In this document: positions 54,100 to 64,000 of the stretch, piece by piece
How the letters are laid out: each line of letters begins with the position of its first letter
Numbering within the stretch: the stretch's first letter is position 1
Source of the DNA: Flammula alnicola
Lineage: Eukaryota; Basidiomycota; Agaricomycetes; Agaricales; Strophariaceae
Direction: 5' to 3'
Assembly (NCBI GenBank): GCA_015499995.1
Contig: JADNRV010000138.1
Coordinates: 1 to 64,000, forward strand
DNA length: 64,000 bases
Notes under the pieces: model-generated
The model's database searches: none
Told to the model about the DNA's origin: nothing
What the model saw: the letters and a program-made list of their open reading frames with translations, nothing else
Translations under genes and position numbers: made by a program

Positions 54100-55020
54100 T
54101 TTGATAGGAGATAAGATAAGCGGAAGTTCTTGATTGTTATCTGGATCTGGGCAACTCGAGGCCCGGGTCTAAGAGATATTTTTGGAGAGAGGAAGACGTT
54201 GAGGTCGAACCACATCTCACAGAATTAATGATTTTCGCAGTATACATTTCCTCTGAGTCGTCGGGTCGAGCTCGAGGTACAAAAATATCATTTAGATTGC
54301 AGGGGGAACAAAACGCCTCCGAGCCGGCTAGAAAAATTGGTCATTCGAAAGGGTGTTCCGGAAGCAAATCTGTGCGCTTTGGCCAAAGGATTTTTGTCCC
54401 AATTCTCAGAAAAAGATGCCAATAGTGTTTTATTTAGGCAAACTATTCTGGCCGAGCGTTCGGTGACGCGCGAGACTTGTCTCAATTTGGCTCATCTTGT
54501 TACGTAATTGTGAATTGATCGCCAATCGATGGCTTTCCCAGGCTGCCTCAGAAGGAAATCCCTGGACGAAGCTGCCGCCGGCAGAGACCGTCCACGTGGT
54601 GTGGGCCGTGGCACATGCGTGCTGCCATAGCTGCCATGGCCTGACCTTTTTCCCTTGTACCTCTACCCAAATTCCAATCGACATGACAAACCAGCAGCCC
54701 TACTTAGCGTATCCCTCCCACAAATCTCTCCCGTACAAATCCCATCGATACAGGATGTTTACGCCAGTTGCAAGGAGTAAACGCATTGAATTCAGGTCGT
54801 CGTAAGCTCAAAGCTAGCTATCCGTTACTTGAGCCATTAACTTCCCCGTTGTTGCAAACAGTTCAACGAAGAATGTAACACCTCGAAGTGAGGCTGAGGT
54901 CCGTATTTTTAAGCATTTATCGATGTCGGCAGACTTAAAGAAATACAATATCTAGGTTGAAAAGGAGCGAGTTCTGAGCGCTGTCAGGGCATCGCCTGCC
55001 ACTGCAGCTCGCCATAACGC
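54100..55020. other. Intergenic, no gene supported
   Basis: Only short open frames without domains. It contains the promoters of the diverging uricase gene and second F-box gene; no clear motif found. Confidence 0.45.
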
Positions 55021-55021
55021 C

Positions 55022-56249
55022 ATGCAGCCTATCAGCAAGTTATCTCCAGAAGTTTTAGGCTTAATTTTGCTGATGGTCCAGGAGTACCCAACCACGTTTC
55101 CACATCCCAGGCCTGGCTCGACAGACGAGAACCAATGGCTCGAGACTCTTCAAGTCTGTCGATACTTCTGGGACGTTGCTCATGGATGGTCTGCTCTCTG
55201 GCAACACATAACGATGGACATTGGGCACATGGGCGACCACGTGGCTCTCATGCGCTACTTTCTCAAATATTCAAAGTCAACAAAGCTCTACGTCCGTTTC
55301 ACCATCAAGACGGCGTCAGATTTCCTTCGCACGCAAGACTTGAAAGCCAGTTGCGAAGTTAGCACCCAGAGTGCCACCGTTATCGAGCTTCTGCGCGAGA
55401 ACGCGCACCGTATAGCCTCTCTACACATCTGGGACTCGTACTATCTTCGAGATCACCTATGGCAGCTCTTGGACGCCCCATGGCCTTCACTCACCGACCT
55501 ATTTCTCGATCTCGCGTCGATGAGTTTTACCATCCATGGGCGTGAATACTCTCCAGAGTCTTTTGCCGCAATTTATCAATCCATGTGCGCAGGAATGCCC
55601 GTCATTCTTCAAGGTGATACCTCGCGCATCACACAACTCGCTCTCTCGGGGATCTGCCACTTTCCTCTGAACAAGTTTGGGAATGTCACTCACCTCTCAC
55701 TACGAAAAGATTCTAGGCGGAGCTTAGACCCTCTCTCGATGAGTTCCTCGATGCGCTGGAATGCATGCCCTTTCTCGAGGAACTCGTTCTGGATAGTTGG
55801 GGCCCCGGATACCGGACGAAGTTGAGGACTACCGCGAACAATACGATAGAAAGATCGCTCTACGACATATCAAACATGCAAAAATTAACTACAGTTGCTT
55901 CTTCTTACGGCATCTGGACATGCCAGAGGACGTCATCTTCCACACCAGCTGCTATAAAGTACGGAATGTTGACGACTACCTCCCGCCGGAGGAGTATGTC
56001 AAACGCATTAGGTACCTCGAAATCGGACGACCAGCAACAAGGGACGGGGATAAGTATACATTTACATTCAGAGGCGACAGAGTCACGGTTTTGGCGAGCC
56101 AGAGCATGCATTCCAAGCTACCTAGGGAGATGTGTAAGGTCCTGGATCCGAATGCCGGGAAAAGGGTGAATGTTAATGGCGTGATATGTGTTCGCAAGCC
56201 CCGTATCCTACAAGTAGTTCCTGGGACTATGAACTCTGTCGAATCGTAG
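55022..56249 (+). CDS. Second F-box-like protein, frame broken by two apparent single-base losses
   Basis: The start at 55022 (MQPISKLSPEVLGLILLMVQ) opens an F-box pattern continued by LETLQVCRYFWDVAHGWSAL and WQHITMDIG. It continues with LYVRFTIKTASDFLR, ENAHRIASLHIWDSYYLRDH and ITQLALSGICHFPLNKFGNV. At 55727-55735 one C seems missing (GACCCTCTC), after which DEFLDALECMPFLEELVLDS reads in the next frame. At 55802-55806 another C seems missing (GGCCCC), after which RIPDEVEDYREQYDRKIALR, YLEIGRPATRDGDKYTFTFR and VICVRKPRILQVVPG lead to the stop at 56247-56249. The sense of both shifts is the same. Likely a real, intronless gene of about 410 residues; the literal sequence would be truncated. 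Confidence 0.75.
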
Positions 56250-56259
56250 ATATCTACTT

Positions 56260-57300
56260 TCGACGCGGTCTCCGCTATCATGTGCGTGTGCAGTGTGCGA
56301 CCGGAGTTATATATCCTGAATATCCCCATTGTTACGAACTTCGAAGTATGTCACAATGACACGGCGGACATTCAACTGTCAAGTCGGGCCGCCAGTTGTC
56401 CTGTTAAGTCATACAGAGGTTACGGGCATGTCATAACCTGTCATGACGGTTATGACTTGCCGGTCACAGCGGCCGATGTCACGCTCTCCTGGTTCAACGG
56501 ATTCTATCGTATTGACTTCAATGCTACTATCTCAATCTACAGGCTTGATATGCACCTGCTCGCTCTGTAGGCCGAGACTGCCGCAATATTGCATAATTGA
56601 GCGGCAATCTACCGCTGCAGCGGTGCATTTTTTACATAATCTCGTAAGTACTCTTAGTTTTTCCCTCTCTTTTAGTAAGCTCGTATCATCATAGCAGCGG
56701 TGTTTATAAGTATCAGCGGCATTCATTTTTATAGCGAGCTTCCTACGTTTGAAGTAAAGCAAGAACTCAACAAAGGCCTACTATTAAATACACAGAAAAC
56801 ATCACAAGAACATTAAAAACAGAAAGGAATGAATCGCAAAACTCGGCCACTCTTGGGCATACCTCCCCCTCCTCTGTGGTACTTACAAAAAACGACAGTC
56901 TATTAAGACGACGATGTCAAAAATGGAACTATAATGCTACATATTATTTGCTGTTCATGAAGGCAGAAAAAAGTGAGGAAATCGGTCAAGTAAAAGCGTA
57001 CGGGCTAGAGCCTAGCATAGGTTTACCAGAGGATAACGACATGGCAAGATCAATGACAAGATCGAGAGTTGGGAATGAGGGATAGATGTAAGAGTGATTG
57101 ATAGCGAGATGAGACGAGGAATAAAGGCGTAAGAATGAAGCCGGTCGTTATGTCGTAGGCATGCATGTGTGCGGCTGCATAAATAGTGGTATCTTCACGT
57201 TTGTGATATTGTACAAGTGTTGGTGTTGGTTGCGACAATGGTGGCGGTAATATATACATAGTGTTGGAGGAGAGGAGAGGTTCACAGGTGGAAGGCACCT
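56260..57300. other. Intergenic, no gene supported
   Basis: No convincing coding region. At 56430-56470 short inverted repeats of TCATAACC/GGTTATGA type (gtcataacctgtcatgacggttatgac) occur. Otherwise simple AT-rich DNA. Confidence 0.4.
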
Positions 57301-57324
57301 ACGGCGTCGAGAGTTGGGACGTGC

Positions 57325-58010
57325 AGGTGATCGTCGTGTCGTGAGGGCAGATCATAAGCAGGGTCTTGAAGATCTCCTTGATCTTCTTCTCCTCAAGGTA
57401 TTCAAGTTGATCCTCCTTGAGGAAGAGACGGATCTCAGTACTGCGACCAAGAGGGGAGTTGACGGTGTCGGGGGTGATGGTGACTCAAGTACCGCCTGCA
57501 GCGGATCCCAAATGTATCATTGTGTTTTGAGATGACTTGGACGTGCTCAGCAATGAGGTAGGTGGAGCAGAAACCAACACTGAATTGACTGATCATAGAG
57601 ATATTAGCCCTCAAGCTGAGAGCCTCCATGAAGCCCTAGAAAATGCGCAAGTGGCGAAGCGCGCAAAAAGTGATGAAAAAACCAACCCCTGTGCCAGATT
57701 TCGCGATGGTACCCAGGTTGTTGACCATGTCTGCCTTGGTCATACCGATAGCGGTATCGCGAATTTGGAGGACCTTGTTCTCCTTGTCAGGAGTGATGTG
57801 AATACAGAGGTCTTTCTTGGTATCCAGTTGGGATGGGTCAGTGAAAGAGGCTTAGCGGATTTTGTCGAGAGCATCAGAGCCGTTGGAGATCAACTCTTGC
57901 AGAGAAATCTCCTTGTTTGAGTAGAAAGTGTCTGTACATTAGATTAGCTATCACAGAACAAAGCAGCCACGCAGCAACCACTTACTGATGATCAAATCTA
58001 GTGCAGGGTT
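57325..58010 (-). pseudogene. HSP90: HSP90 N-terminal domain pseudogene, introns retained
   Basis: HSP90 is the cytosolic ATP-dependent chaperone. The minus strand shows LDLIIS then intron then NTFYSNKEISLQELISNGSD and ALDKIR, followed by a TAA. It continues [54 protein letters not shown], a second intron, [34 protein letters not shown] and finally [20 protein letters not shown]. The ATP-pocket landmarks are recognisable but altered: RDTGIGMT is [19 protein letters not shown] is [11 protein letters not shown]. An in-frame stop (about 57853-57855), missense changes at invariant positions, and small losses make this decayed. Introns argue for a DNA-level copy. Homology ends near 57340; the middle and C-terminal domains are absent. 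Confidence 0.92.
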
Positions 58011-58019
58011 TGTGGGATG

Positions 58020-60940
58020 GGGTTGGAACTTCAAGGAAGAAAGTGATAAGAAAGTGATAAGAACGACTTGCCAAGGGGGTGCCAGGATTAGAATGCCGGA
58101 CTGGGGGATGGTTAGTTAGTCCGGCTGCAGGCCCTGAAAAAAAAAATCTGACCCCTCCAGGAAGGGTCCAGAAAATGGCATTTTAGGTGTTTTGAGTACA
58201 TAGAACACATATAAATGTTGTACAAATGATGTGAATTGGAAAGACAAGGTTTTAGAATATAAAATACTACTACACCGCCATTTGTCAGAAATGTGAGAAA
58301 AACCTGGAGATCAAATCCTGTGCCGTACCTTTCGCCACCTGTCAGACATACTGATGGGAGCTCCCCCCAACAGTCCAATCTGGCTAATATCAGCATGTCA
58401 CTAGGTCGATCTGGCGACGACATGTCCCAACAAGCTGTGGACAGCTGGAAGCCCAGCTCAGGGAAATTGCCTGTAATAGCCGTAATTCTCAATATTTCTT
58501 CCTGCTCATTTCTGCTATTGTGGTTCATATTTCATGCTTAATTCATATGTAACACATAGAGGAAGATAATAAATAGCATATATTCATGAAACCGGTAATA
58601 GAAAATGCAGTATAATACAAACTACAACGACGGTACAGACACAACACAGACCTCATAGCATGCCCATAGATCATCCATTGCCGTCTGTTGTCAACGACGC
58701 ATCCAGGTCGACATCATCCCAAATGCGGAGCATATTTAGGAGCCAGTTCTTGCTTGGGTTATCGGCGCTGCTGCTTAAGCCAAACGGCCATGTCGGCGAG
58801 GTATCTTGGGTTCGTTCGGATGGGGTTCAGGAAGGCGCGGACCCGTTATCGTGGAATAACAATTGATGTGGGATGGAGAGGCATGGCCCAGCGAGGCGCC
58901 GCCTTCTTTGGACGGATGTGGGTGCGCGAGGAGGGGTGGAGGAATGTGATGAGGAGCTGAAGCAGCTGTTTACGTGTGGTCTGCCACTGCTGCCTGAAAA
59001 GTGAAACTATAATCAAAAAGTAAAGGTCAGTAAGCGAGGTATTGTGAACACCATTCACTGCTCAGATGCAGGAGCAGGCACTGTTTGTCGAGCCGAATCT
59101 ACAAGGTACAAAGCAACCAACTGGGACATTGGGCGCTGCCCAACGAGAAGCGCAACAAGGCAACAAGATAGCAACAACCGCGCACAACCGCGCGGCGAGC
59201 GAACAGACACATATAGAGGGGAACAACAGGAGGGACAGTTACATGGTGGGCACAGGGTAGGACATGAATACCCCAAATGGTTTGATAGCGGGCAGGGGAA
59301 CGGACAAGCAAGAGGCGAGGGGAGATGGTTGAGGTGAGAGAGAGACGATTCTGAGTTTGGTTGTGGTTGAAGTCGGAAATAACCAAATATGGAGCGGAGT
59401 TTAAACAACTTGTCAACTTTCGAAAGTTCGTCGCACGGGCCTCTTGGCATTGAGCTCGAAATCCCTGCTTTTTTCGCACTGTGAGGGCTCCGAAATGTTC
59501 ATTAGATATATCATTTACTTTTATACTACAAATTTATCTCCCTAATCTCATATTTCAACGCTCGAACAAAATCGGCATTTTAGGTCATATCGAGGTGGAG
59601 TGGAAACCTGTGAGCCAGGTGTCGAGCCGCTGGGGCTGACGTTTACGGCCCCAGCTCCGACGTACCTGCCATCCATGCCGGAGGGAGATTCATCAGAAAC
59701 CTGTCAAGCGGAGTTTGACTCCAGATGCCATCAACGTTTTTGACAAATGGCAGTGTACTACTAAGTGCTGATTTCCCAAATAGGGTTGATCAAGGCTCAA
59801 GCTTACACAGCCGGGTCACTCTATTGAAAAAAACTAGATTTTGTGACGGATGAGTTTTGTGCAAACAGAATTTGAAATTTCCTGAAAGTCTAATTCACCG
59901 GGTTTCGTTTATCACGCCAAACTTTAAGTTGCGTGCAAATTTACTTGCACAGCGTTCAAACATTCTCCATGCAACCTAGGTGCACCGTGCAGAAATCCAT
60001 CGGCTTGCTAATACGGCTCCGCCACTTTCAATTTTTCCCTTACTACTAGCACATCTGAATAGGATGAAGAGAAATGAATTGACTAGCAGACTTGATATAA
60101 TGTACATCAAATGTACATGGTAATCAGCGGCAACAGCTTGGCGAAGTGAAAGAGGACAAGCGCGAAAACAACCGAATCTCCCCCTCTGGTCCCAACCCCA
60201 AGGATCCATCGTAACACGAGAACGAAGGCTCTTGAAGTAACGAAGGCAGTTGCTGGCTGCTTGAATGATACAGATTGCAACCGCATGATGGACTTCGAAG
60301 CCAAGGCAACTTGCGGCGGATGGTAAGAAAGACCCGACAGTGAAGGAGTAGTGAGGGCAGAGAACGCACCAACTTTAATACTTCTAGGTGAAAATGTGCA
60401 GGACAGGGAGAGGGAGGAAAGGACAAACACACAAATGTCACAAAATACAGGAGCTGCTCCGTGCCACTCAACGTGGTTTCCAACAACATGGAAATTTGAC
60501 TGTGCACAAACAATCACGGAGAGTTTTCATGATCAACATCATGTGACAGAAAAGGACTCGATGTAGAGAGGGATAAGGGATTGGCACCGTCGCTGATCAT
60601 GAGGAGGTGGTGGGGTTGAGAGAGAGGTGGGAAGCAACTTGAACATGAAAATTCGGCGTTGTTATCAAAAGTAAACAATCCAAAATACGGCTTGATGGTG
60701 CGTGAAATCGTCTGGACGACCGGGTCAAAACCGCGACCGGTGTTGTTGAATAAAATACCGAAAACTCACTCAAAAAATGTTCATATATTCTGATTGATGC
60801 ACGAAACATGAACGGCAACTCAACCAAAACTCGGTGATCACTTTTTGAAATTTATTCAACCAAAATTCAAACACAACTCAAAATTCGGACTCAACCATGG
60901 CGGAATTTCCAAAACTCAAGAATCACTCAATTGAAGGGCC
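58020..60940. other. Gene-poor stretch, no gene supported
   Basis: Only shadows and short frames. A minus-strand frame at 58112-58528 (138 codons) has no recognised domain. Repetitive GC-rich motifs and short tracts occur, for example GCATTTTAGGT near 58170 and 59577. Nothing I can assign. Confidence 0.4.
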
Positions 60941-60954
60941 AGCCGTGTAGTGAA

Positions 60955-61085
60955 TGTCCCGGGTAAACCCCGGGTAAAAATTACTGACCCGTACCCGTAC
61001 CCGTCTAAACCCGTACCCGTGAGGTAAGGGTACGGGTATCGACAGATAAGGGTCGGGGGTACGACGGGTACGACAGGTCACTGCT
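60955..61085. repeat. Cluster of (ACCCGT)n / (ACGGGT)n motifs
   Basis: The sequence contains CCCGGGTAAACCCCGGGTAA, then ACCCGTACCCGTACCCGTCT and AAACCCGTACCCGT, then inverted copies GGGTACGGGT and ACGACGGGTACGAC. It may be a decayed terminal part of a MITE like the TACCCG-rich ones at 43.3-43.7 kb; no full element is visible. Confidence 0.7.
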
Positions 61086-61753
61086 GACCCAACAGTCAAC
61101 GATACCCATGGTTGAGGTAGCGACTAAAAGGGTGAGGTCAGACCTCGCTGATGCACCCAGAACGTCGATTGACGTGAGGGCGATCACCTGCGAGGATCTA
61201 TGCAATACCTGAAACAACAGTGATACTACACTGGCGTGTCGTGCATCACTGTGTCATAGGGCACCATGGGGGTCATCGAAAAGGTTTGCGTGATTGCTAT
61301 GGTGGTGCCAGTTTCATGAAGCCCATGCTATCCAGAACGGTGAAGGGTGAGTTGGCATGTTATCAGCAGTATGGAGGTCAGACCCTCAGATCCTACACGG
61401 AAATCGATACAGTGGGTCAGTAGGTCCTCTGTGCAAGCTGAGTTTTCACGCACCTGGCACCTCGTCCTCATCTTGTTGACCTACTACACCACATTTCGTC
61501 GCTTTACTACACCTCGCAGTTCGAAGATTGTCGTCGTTGTCGTTGGTTGGGGCGGAGGTGGGGTTAGTCGTGGTGTGTTGCGCTATGACGAACCTAGCAC
61601 CACATTCCTTGTTGTGTTGCCTGCCTGTGGTCGTCGTCATCATGGCTGGGATTGAGATTGGGAGTGGTGGCGAGAAGTAAGAAGTATCGGTTGACACATC
61701 ACGGAATTGGCGGTTGTTTAAACTCCGATGCCGCTCTGCCGACAGCACCATCG

Positions 61754-62260
61754 TAGGACCCCTGAATGTACACTAAGATCCCTAGGTCCAGGTTCGGATA
61801 AAAATTGATATTTTTGGGCGAAATTCCTCATGTCTGTTCGGATAAAAATTGATATTTTTGGGCGAAATTCCTCATGTCTGTTCGGATAAAAATTGGGATT
61901 TTTTTTGCGAAATGCTACCTCAGAAAATTCGGATAAAAATTGGGTCTTCCGACGGTTGCCTGAGGCCAGTTCGGATAAAAATTGGTGTACTGGACCAGCT
62001 TCGAACCTAAGACATGGGAGCAAAAGCTGAAATGCAAGTAACCGTTGAGCCATGGAATATTTGACAAAGGCAACGTTAATAATATTGGAAAGCGCCCGCT
62101 GGGCGAAAATTTCCAGGAAACCCAAAAAGGGAAGAAAATTCCGGCTGTTTATAGCCTAATCCGAAATTCGGATAAAAATTGGGTCAAAATGGTTTGGATA
62201 AAAATCGCGAAATTTGGGCGGTTTGGGATTAGGCATTTTGGTGTACATTCAGGGGTCCTA
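61754..62260. mobile_element. 507-bp inverted-repeat element with repeated TTCGGATAAAAATTG and a tRNA-like core
   Basis: Perfect 20-bp termini TAGGACCCCTGAATGTACAC at 61754-61773 and inverted at 62241-62260, flanked by CCATCG on both sides (61748-61753 and 62261-62266), a probable 6-bp target duplication. Inside, TTCGGATAAAAATTG starts at 61793, 61837, 61881, 61928, 61970 and 62167, with a degenerate copy near 62192. The first two units (44 bp each) are identical. The minus strand of 61992-62056 has A-box-like TGGCTCAACGGTT and B-box-like GGTTCGAAGCT, spaced as in tRNA-type promoters. No coding capacity. Type of element not assigned. Confidence 0.85.
61992..62056 (-). other. tRNA-like sequence with A-box and B-box patterns, degenerate
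   Basis: A box TGGCTCAACGGTT (reverse of 62042-62054) and B box GGTTCGAAGCT (reverse of 62000-62010) are about 40 nt apart. The stems of a cloverleaf do not pair well (the T-arm is poor), so this is not a working tRNA gene as far as I can see. It could be a tRNA-derived core. Confidence 0.35.
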
Positions 62261-62489
62261 CCATCGTACCTGCCTCACGGGTACACCACCATTTGTAAAA
62301 AATATGATCTCAACAATGCCGAAATTGATAGAGGCCATCACTCATGCGAACACCCCTGCCATACCCAGCCCATGTCGCCAACATCTGATCCCAAAATTGC
62401 TGTCAGGAATATGATCAACAGGTCGGTGCGAGATGGGGATCTACATATGTGTACCAGACATGACCTGTAGACAGATTTTCTCAAAATAT

Positions 62490-63640
62490 GGGTGAGATCT
62501 GTGACCCACACGTTGATTATGTCGCTGACGATCTTTCTTCAAGGTGTCCAAGTTTCTTTCCCTACACGCCATTCAGCGGCGTGGGACAGGAAAGCCGGTG
62601 GTTCGTTTATTTCTTTTTCTGCTTCCTTCCTTCCTGTCTCTTCTCTTTCCTCCGCCTCTCCTCTTTGTGCTCGTCATGTATCGTCAAACCTTTCGCCATT
62701 AACGATGGCACTCTACCAATGTATTATCACCGCTCGTCACTCGTCGCCTTGCTCTGCACCACAAGCTGCATCCATATCAAGTTACCAACGTACAACGGCA
62801 GACTTTCGTCACGGTTTGAGGTTCTCACAGGCTTTTTCGTCTGTTGACAATGCTAATCATAGTAAATCTTTGAATAGGCAGCTCTTGTTGGCCGTGAGGT
62901 TCCCTTTTTCATGCGACAGTGCACGATCGAGAGCCAGCTTCAGCCACCGCGACAGCAGAGTCGTTGCAGCGCCCCCCTTTTCTTCTGTCAATGAGGCTTT
63001 TGTGGTATGTCCAATATTTTATCTTTTCTTCAGAATGGATTAACTCTTTATGCCGCCAAAGTTCTCCAGCACTGAGGTCAGCATGGAGCTTCTCCGAGTG
63101 CAGTCCATGCTCAAGAAACTCGTAAGTGTGTTATCATATGCTCCATTTTTACTCTGTTCTAACGGTCGGTAAGGTTGGCGTACTCGCATCGCCACCGTGA
63201 AGGACAATATCACTGGGGACGAGTTCAAGGAGTATGCGCGATGGCGACTCGGAGTCGAAATGGGGCGAGGGTGAGGATGCGGTTGACGGAGCCATCGAGT
63301 ATGTGCTGTATTTCTTTATATGATGCTTAATGCTCATGTTGGGCCTCGCTTTGTCTATTATAGAGATGCTTAACCCAGATGGCTTCCCAACCGGTACCAC
63401 TGCTACCTTCGAGCGGCTGTTCATCAAGGTCGAGCTCAAGAAAGTTCGTGCCGATGCCAAGGATTGTCCGACGAATGTGACACGGTATGCCTTCTTGTTC
63501 TAACAGACCTTAGGTAGGCTCTGCATATGGTTTCATCAGGATCTTTGCCATTTCCTTTCGGGAACTGGATAACATGAATATGGGAGGGGCCGCGCTTGAG
63601 GAAGGTGTCGCTCTGTGAAATCCCCCTCTAGTTCTTTCTT
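62490..63640 (+). other. Possible gene, unassigned
   Basis: A frame at 63051-63120 (PPKFSSTEVSMELLRVQSML then a GTAAGT donor) and one at about 63362-63480 (EMLNPDGFPTGTTATFERLF, IKVELKKVRADAKDCPTNVT) look coding and sit between splice-like borders. The central exon at about 63175-63300 fits poorly in one frame. I do not recognise the protein and the upstream part (62.5-63.0 kb) is uncertain. Confidence 0.3.
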
Positions 63641-64000
63641 TGTAGATAGCCCTACATACTGTATTTTCAATGAAACCTTTCTTTCTACCACAAAACTGTG
63701 AGATGGAACAAATACTCAAACCGCCAACCTCCATGATTCTGAATTATAATTTCAATGAAGCACATGTATGTAAATTGTATCACTGGAGCATTGCACAGGC
63801 CTGAGCAACATATGAGGTCAATGTGAATGCTCATCTGCATCCATTGTGTCACGCCCAGATGGTTTCTATATAGACCTGGCACCAGACTGGCATTAGGTCC
63901 GCGCCGACATGGGACCCATGTTGGCAGGTCAGCCGTACCACATGCGGAAATATGGTGGTCACATCATTGATCCCATATCACACACATCTTTTTACATTTT

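Noticed and set aside
61992..62056. Functional tRNA gene
   Set aside because: A- and B-box patterns exist, but acceptor and T-arm stems do not pair well.

Overview
The window is eukaryotic and almost certainly from a mushroom-forming basidiomycete (Agaricomycetes). The evidence is many short (about 45-70 nt) GT-AG introns, F-box proteins of agaricomycete style, an AA9 lytic polysaccharide monooxygenase, a FunK1-like kinase remnant, a fungalysin family, and a Plavaka transposon. It looks like a repeat-rich, gene-poor accessory region in which intact genes alternate with gene remnants and nested mobile elements.

Layout. 1.5-3.5 kb: degenerate M36 fungalysin metalloprotease copy. 4.4-11.0 kb: full-length ABCC/MRP-type ABC transporter with about 20 introns. 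11.2-13.5 kb: second fungalysin copy in the same orientation, split by a 911-bp foldback element. 14.2-14.5 kb: two adjacent hairpins. 14.9-15.6 kb: small helical hypothetical gene. 16.1-18.6 kb (minus): polytopic membrane protein. 20.2-21.5 kb: secreted protein with two tandem domains. 22.4-23.7 kb: AA9 LPMO. 24.2-26.7 kb (minus): DHA2-type MFS transporter. 27.3-28.7 kb: tandem repeat and a hypothetical gene. 29.9-30.5 kb: small protein resembling I66/cospin beta-trefoil inhibitors. 32.3-32.8 kb (minus): mitochondrial HSP10. 33.1-34 kb: FunK1-like remnant. 34.4-42.1 kb: a compact three-gene unit built around a Plavaka transposase, which is itself interrupted by a hAT-type MITE. 43.3-43.7 kb: a second hAT-type MITE. 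46.8-52.3 kb: inverted pseudogene copy of the 16-18.6 kb membrane-protein gene, interrupted by about 3.7 kb holding a RAE1/GLE2 C-terminal fragment, an F-box gene and an F-box remnant. 52.5-54.0 kb (minus): urate oxidase. 55.0-56.2 kb: second F-box gene. 57.3-58.0 kb (minus): HSP90 pseudogene fragment with introns. 61.75-62.26 kb: a 507-bp inverted-repeat element with a repeated 15-mer and a tRNA-like core.

Two themes cut across the window. First, at least 14 apparent frameshifts in unrelated genes (transporter, LPMO, uricase, F-box and others) can each be explained by the loss of one base, mostly from a homopolymer. That pattern looks more like residual sequencing error than biology, so 'pseudogene' calls resting only on frameshifts should be treated with caution. 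Second, some remnants are truly decayed by other changes: a catalytic His to Arg in fungalysin, nonsense and missense changes in HSP90, truncation of RAE1, and element insertions with target-site duplications. Their retained introns point to DNA-level duplication rather than retroposition. I see no operon-like metabolic cluster.
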